Below are positions 60,935 through 64,000 of a DNA stretch of 64,000 nt, one piece after another. The notes below the pieces were generated by a model. It was not told the DNA's origin. It did not search any database and saw only the letters and a list, made by a program, of their open reading frames with translations. Position 1 is the stretch's first letter, and each line of letters opens with the position of its first letter. The stretch lies in NCBI RefSeq assembly GCF_022581195.2, contig NC_061461.1, positions 1,798,001-1,862,000 of the forward strand, read 5' to 3'. The DNA is from Helicoverpa zea (taxonomy: Eukaryota > Arthropoda > Insecta > Lepidoptera > Noctuidae). The translations under genes and the position numbers were made by a program.

Positions 60935-61850
60935 TTTATGGACAATCCCCCATCTCACGAGATCGGCCCTCGGCACCAGAAAATCTAAAATTAAGTCAGT
61001 AAACAGTAAGAGTCAATTACGAAAAACGTACTTAAAAAAGTGGTCAGAAAACATCATGGGCATAAATCCTCTGAATAACTCATTAAGAAATAAATTATAC
61101 CTATAGAACAATCCTTCCCAAAATTATTTTCTTCAAAATTTTGTGACAAAAAATTCTTTTTTGTCAAACAAGAAATACGACAAAAAAAAAACTTAATCAA
61201 TACTTTCTATCAAAATAAATTTCAAGGTCAACTAAGTGTTAGGACATCCACAATTTCCACGCGACGTTGTCACCCTACACAGGGTAGCTGTCATAGAAGT
61301 GTGTGTCGATGACCTGCGCTTGATTCACAGTTGAATTATGGCGTTGTATATAATGCTAATCTTTGCGTCAATACCTATTGTCATTGTTCGATATGTGCAG
61401 CAAATGTATGTAGCCTAACGAAGCTAATCAATGATTTTGTTATTAATATTAAAATATTGTATTACGACTCCTCTGTTTTGATTGCTGGTTTATGTTTCAA
61501 GAATTGATTAGGTGACAGATTTTTTTGTTATTGTTGCAATTATTTATTATGGATTTATTTAATACATGAAATACTTATCCTTTTACTGAATTCGAATACC
61601 TTCGAATAAAACGGATGGTAATGGACAAAGTACAACGTTTAATAAGCACAACAAATATAAACCGCGAAAAAAACGAATATTGAAATAATACAACGCGCTT
61701 TAAGCATTTTCGCATTTCTTAAACTTCCACTGTGAAAACTGAAGCGATATCATGACATGATGATGAACTTTTGTTACCCTATTGAGAGTCAACTATGTTC
61801 CACGGATGGGAAAGTCAAGTGAACTTTTTCATGAAAATTTATGGAAAACA
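60935..61850. other. non-coding AT-rich DNA
   Basis: No gene or repeat recognised between the RTE element and the LINE fragment to its right. Confidence 0.45.
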
Positions 61851-61853
61851 GAT

Positions 61854-62085
61854 TCTTCTTCTTCTTTCGTGTCGATGACATGTCTTATAGTGAGACTACG
61901 CTTTGTCAGCCCAATATGCCGCCACAGCGACAGCACGGCCGGATGCGCTCATTAGGTCCTGCCGCGAGCAAGTTTCAGGGCACAGTGGACATGCGATGAG
62001 GTGGGACATGGTCAGCGTAGCAGCCCCGCACTCACACCCAAGGTCCGCCCGCCCCTGAAACCCCACCTGGACCGATTGGAAAACA
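61854..62085 (-). mobile_element. 5'-truncated LINE, 3' end only
   Basis: On the minus strand a coding tail leads to TAG (61896-61898), then a 40-bp 3' UTR ending in (GAA)n, visible as TTCTTCTTCTT at 61855-61866. The tail reads LGCECGAATLTMSHLIACPL and then CPETC. This is a Cys/His cluster (CxC...H...CxxC) of the kind closing several insect LINE ORF2 proteins, with AVAVAAYWADKA at the end. Everything upstream in the element is missing, as is usual for incomplete target-primed reverse transcription. Confidence 0.65.
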
Positions 62086-62101
62086 GATTGATGTTAATAC
62101 A

Positions 62102-62470
62102 TATGATGATGATGATGTCCTCCTAGCCGATTATCGGCTACGGCGGCTGTTCTCATGTAAGGAGATTAGCCAACTACGCAGGACATATTATAGTGCACGA
62201 GCATTTGCGCAGACACAGGTGCACTCCCTATTCCTTAACTCTCATAGCCCGATGGGACGGCAATCCGACACGACCGGAAAGAGATCAGGCGCAGGACCGA
62301 CATTTACGTGCTCTCCGATGCACGGGTGTATCAATCACCAGCTTCCAGGCTCCGGGCTGCTTTGTGAAAGTCTTCTAAAACACACAAAGCGATTTCGGCC
62401 CGACTCGGGAATCGAACCCGAGACCTCGTGCTCAGCAGCCGCACTTGCGACAGCTAGACCAACGAGGCAG
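62102..62470 (-). mobile_element. tRNA-headed SINE, second family
   Basis: On the minus strand it begins CTGCCTCGTTGGTCTAGCTG (A box) and has GGTTCGATTCC (B box) in CTCGGGTTCGATTCCCGAG at about 62405-62425. It then runs through a body with GAAGACTTTCACAAAGCAGC and ends in (CAT)n, seen as ATGATGATGATGATG at 62101-62117. The head is tRNA-like and could look like a tRNA gene to a scanner, but there is no cloverleaf with a proper acceptor stem. A clean target duplication is not visible; TTAA.TACAT and TTAACTATACAT at the edges are only similar. Confidence 0.75.
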
Positions 62471-62502
62471 TTTAACTATACATATACACATAGTTTAACT
62501 AT
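62469..62502. repeat. 12-bp direct repeat AGTTTAACTATA
   Basis: Copies lie at 62469-62480 and 62491-62502, separated by 10 bp, at the 5' edge of the SINE. It may be a local duplication created around the insertion. Confidence 0.4.
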
Positions 62503-62679
62503 AGTAAGATTTTAGGCCTTATAAAAAGTACCAACTTTTAAAGGAAGCAAATTAGGTATGTCTTATTATCCTTTTTGCCAAATAAATGTGTTGTTATTTT
62601 AGGATAATACTACAATGTTTACAACATACTTATAGGTCAGTGTCATTGGACTTAACATAAACGATGCTACTTTGGAACA

Positions 62680-62744
62680 ATTTTATTTTATTTTATTTAT
62701 TTTATTTAATTTTATTTTATTTTATTTATATTTTTTATTTTATT
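62680..62744. repeat. (TTTTA)n / (TTTA)n simple repeat
   Basis: About 65 bp of TTTTA units with a few irregularities directly abut the coding start of the LINE fragment to the right. It may mark the 5' junction of that insertion. Confidence 0.8.
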
Positions 62745-64000
62745 TGGCAACATGTTAAGAGCTTAAGATCTAAGGGAGGCTTTGAACCAAGTGTTTCCTT
62801 TAATGGCGACAGTTTTTCGGGAGCGGCAGCTGCTGAGGCCTTTGCCAACTTTTTTGCCAGTGTGTTTCTGCCTGACATACCACAGTTAAATGCGGCATGT
62901 GTAAATAGTCTCGACAATAGCTCCAACAGTAATTACATTAATGTTTTCAAATTTACTCTTGATGATGTTCGATATGGTATTAACAAACTAAAACCTAGAA
63001 GTTCAATAGGACCTGACAGTATTCCGGCTTTTATATTGAAACATTTCAAAGAAAATTTTTCTGCTCCTTTATGCCACATCTTTAATTTGTGTCTAAATAC
63101 GGGAATATATCCACATCACTGGAAAATCTCGCGGGTCACGCCCATACCTAAAACTAGTAATAAATCAGCAGTCGAAGGTTATCGACCTATAGCTATATTA
63201 TCATCTCCTGCAAAGATATTTGAAAATGTTCTACACAAGTTAATATACTCGCAAGTTGAAAAGCATTTACGTAACAATCAACACGGTTTTAGATGCAAGA
63301 GGTCTGTCAATACCAACCTCCAGACAATTACTGAGTACATATCAAAACATCTTGATAAAAAACGCCAGGTAGACGTGCTTTATTTCGATTTTCGTAAAGC
63401 CTTCGACAGAGTCAATAATGACATCTTGCTTTTAAAACTTAGTGCCATTGGCTTCTGTCCTAATCTACTCCGACTTCTAGCCGACTATCTCCGGGACCGT
63501 CAGCAATTTGTAAGGCTTGGTGTCTACGATTCTCACCCCTACCATACGCGTTCCGGTGTAAGTCAAGGGTCAATACTTGGGCCTCTTCTTTTCCTACTCA
63601 TGGTCAATGACTTACCATCTGTCCCTAAATTCGCAGAAAGTCTCCTTTACGCGGACGATCTTAAGCTTTACGGTGCGGTTGACTCTCTTTCGGATTGTGA
63701 AGCCATGCAAAGAGATATAAATGCCATACACGAGTGGGCGGTCCAGAATAAAATGGAATTCAATTTGTCCAAATGTTGTGTAGTGACTTTTGGTCGAATG
63801 CGACATCCAATTTATTTTGAATATACATTAAATGGTACTAAGATAGTAAGATCAAATAACATGAAAGACTTGGGTGTCACATTTGACCAGAAGCTTACTT
63901 TTCACGACCATATTTCAACGGTTGCCAAGGAATCCTTTAAAAGGTTAGGGTTTGTACTCCGCATTGCTCGTGAATTCAACAATAAACACGTGATAAAGCT
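62742..64000 (+). CDS. LINE reverse transcriptase (CR1/Jockey group), partial, runs off window
   Basis: The frame is open for at least 419 codons with no stop and continues past the right edge. It begins inside an element, with IWQHVKSL, the linker before the RT domain. RT blocks follow in order: RSSIGPDSIPA, GYRPIAILS, NQHGFR, YFDFRKAFDRVN (catalytic Asp), SGVSQGSILGPLLF and YADDLKLYG (YADD at fragment residues 303-306). Then come NLSKCCVVTFG and DLGVTFDQKL. The endonuclease half is missing, so the copy is 5'-truncated at the TTTTA repeat, or its upstream part lost homology. There is no ATG at its left end. The RT part itself has no lesion, which points to a recent insertion. Clade call is by motif only. 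Confidence 0.85.
   Translation, partial: MWQHVKSLRSKGGFEPSVSFNGDSFSGAAAAEAFANFFASVFLPDIPQLNAACVNSLDNSSNSNYINVFKFTLDDVRYGINKLKPRSSIGPDSIPAFILKHFKENFSAPLCHIFNLCLNTGIYPHHWKISRVTPIPKTSNKSAVEGYRPIAILSSPAKIFENVLHKLIYSQVEKHLRNNQHGFRCKRSVNTNLQTITEYISKHLDKKRQVDVLYFDFRKAFDRVNNDILLLKLSAIGFCPNLLRLLADYLRDRQQFVRLGVYDSHPYHTRSGVSQGSILGPLLFLLMVNDLPSVPKFAESLLYADDLKLYGAVDSLSDCEAMQRDINAIHEWAVQNKMEFNLSKCCVVTFGRMRHPIYFEYTLNGTKIVRSNNMKDLGVTFDQKLTFHDHISTVAKESFKRLGFVLRIAREFNNKHVIK

Noticed and set aside
62390..62470. Possible tRNA gene on the minus strand
   Set aside because: It has A and B boxes but no closing acceptor stem, and continues into a SINE body with a CAT-repeat tail.
62193..62515. 61- and 98-codon plus-strand frames
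   Set aside because: They overlap the SINE at 62102-62470 on the opposite strand and show no features.
1..64000. CRISPR arrays, bacterial operons, riboswitches, origins
   Set aside because: The window is clearly animal nuclear DNA; no such structures were seen.

Overview
The window reads as nuclear DNA of a moth or butterfly (Lepidoptera). It is AT-rich and intron-rich, and it carries tRNA-headed SINEs, an RTE-type LINE ending in short TGA/TAA-like repeats, and Helitron-like CTAG ends with the 'GCGGGCAACAGCTAGT' signature that I know from many lepidopteran genomes. The host gene I recognise with confidence is the insect serum response factor gene, blistered (bs/Srf). It lies on the minus strand and spans about 24.5-46.2 kb.

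Layout. 1-24.5 kb is non-coding DNA downstream of bs. It holds a cluster of ATCGAT sites (3.2-4.1 kb), an ORF1-type LINE remnant (6.9-7.26 kb), a possible 48-codon small gene on the minus strand (12.8-13.0 kb), and a broad CpG-rich block (19.7-23.6 kb) with a second ATCGA-rich cluster. 24.65-25.08 kb is the last coding exon of bs, 25.08-45.61 kb a 20.5 kb intron, and 45.61-46.02 kb the first coding exon. The intron splits the MADS box exactly between codons (KK | AYELS). It contains two recent SINE or short retroposon insertions with perfect target-site duplications.

Upstream of the bs start codon, at 46.13-46.48 kb, is a compact promoter. It has an Inr (TCAGTC) with a correctly spaced DPE, an Ets site, a GC box, a perfect CArG box and a one-mismatch CArG box. 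CArG is the binding site of the SRF protein itself, so the gene looks wired for autoregulation.

46.5-64 kb is a mobile-element-rich flank. It holds a 1.29 kb element with CCCAAGTAGCATT inverted ends, a PIF/Harbinger-like MITE with a TTA duplication, degenerate SINEs, Helitron-like ends, a tRNA-Leu(CAG) gene, an apparently intact 1021-codon RTE retrotransposon with an 11-bp duplication, a 3' LINE fragment, another SINE, and a second LINE reverse transcriptase that runs off the right edge. Several SINE tails resemble the 3' end of the RTE element next to them, which fits mobilisation by RTE machinery. All calls were made by eye, with no database search or computed statistics.
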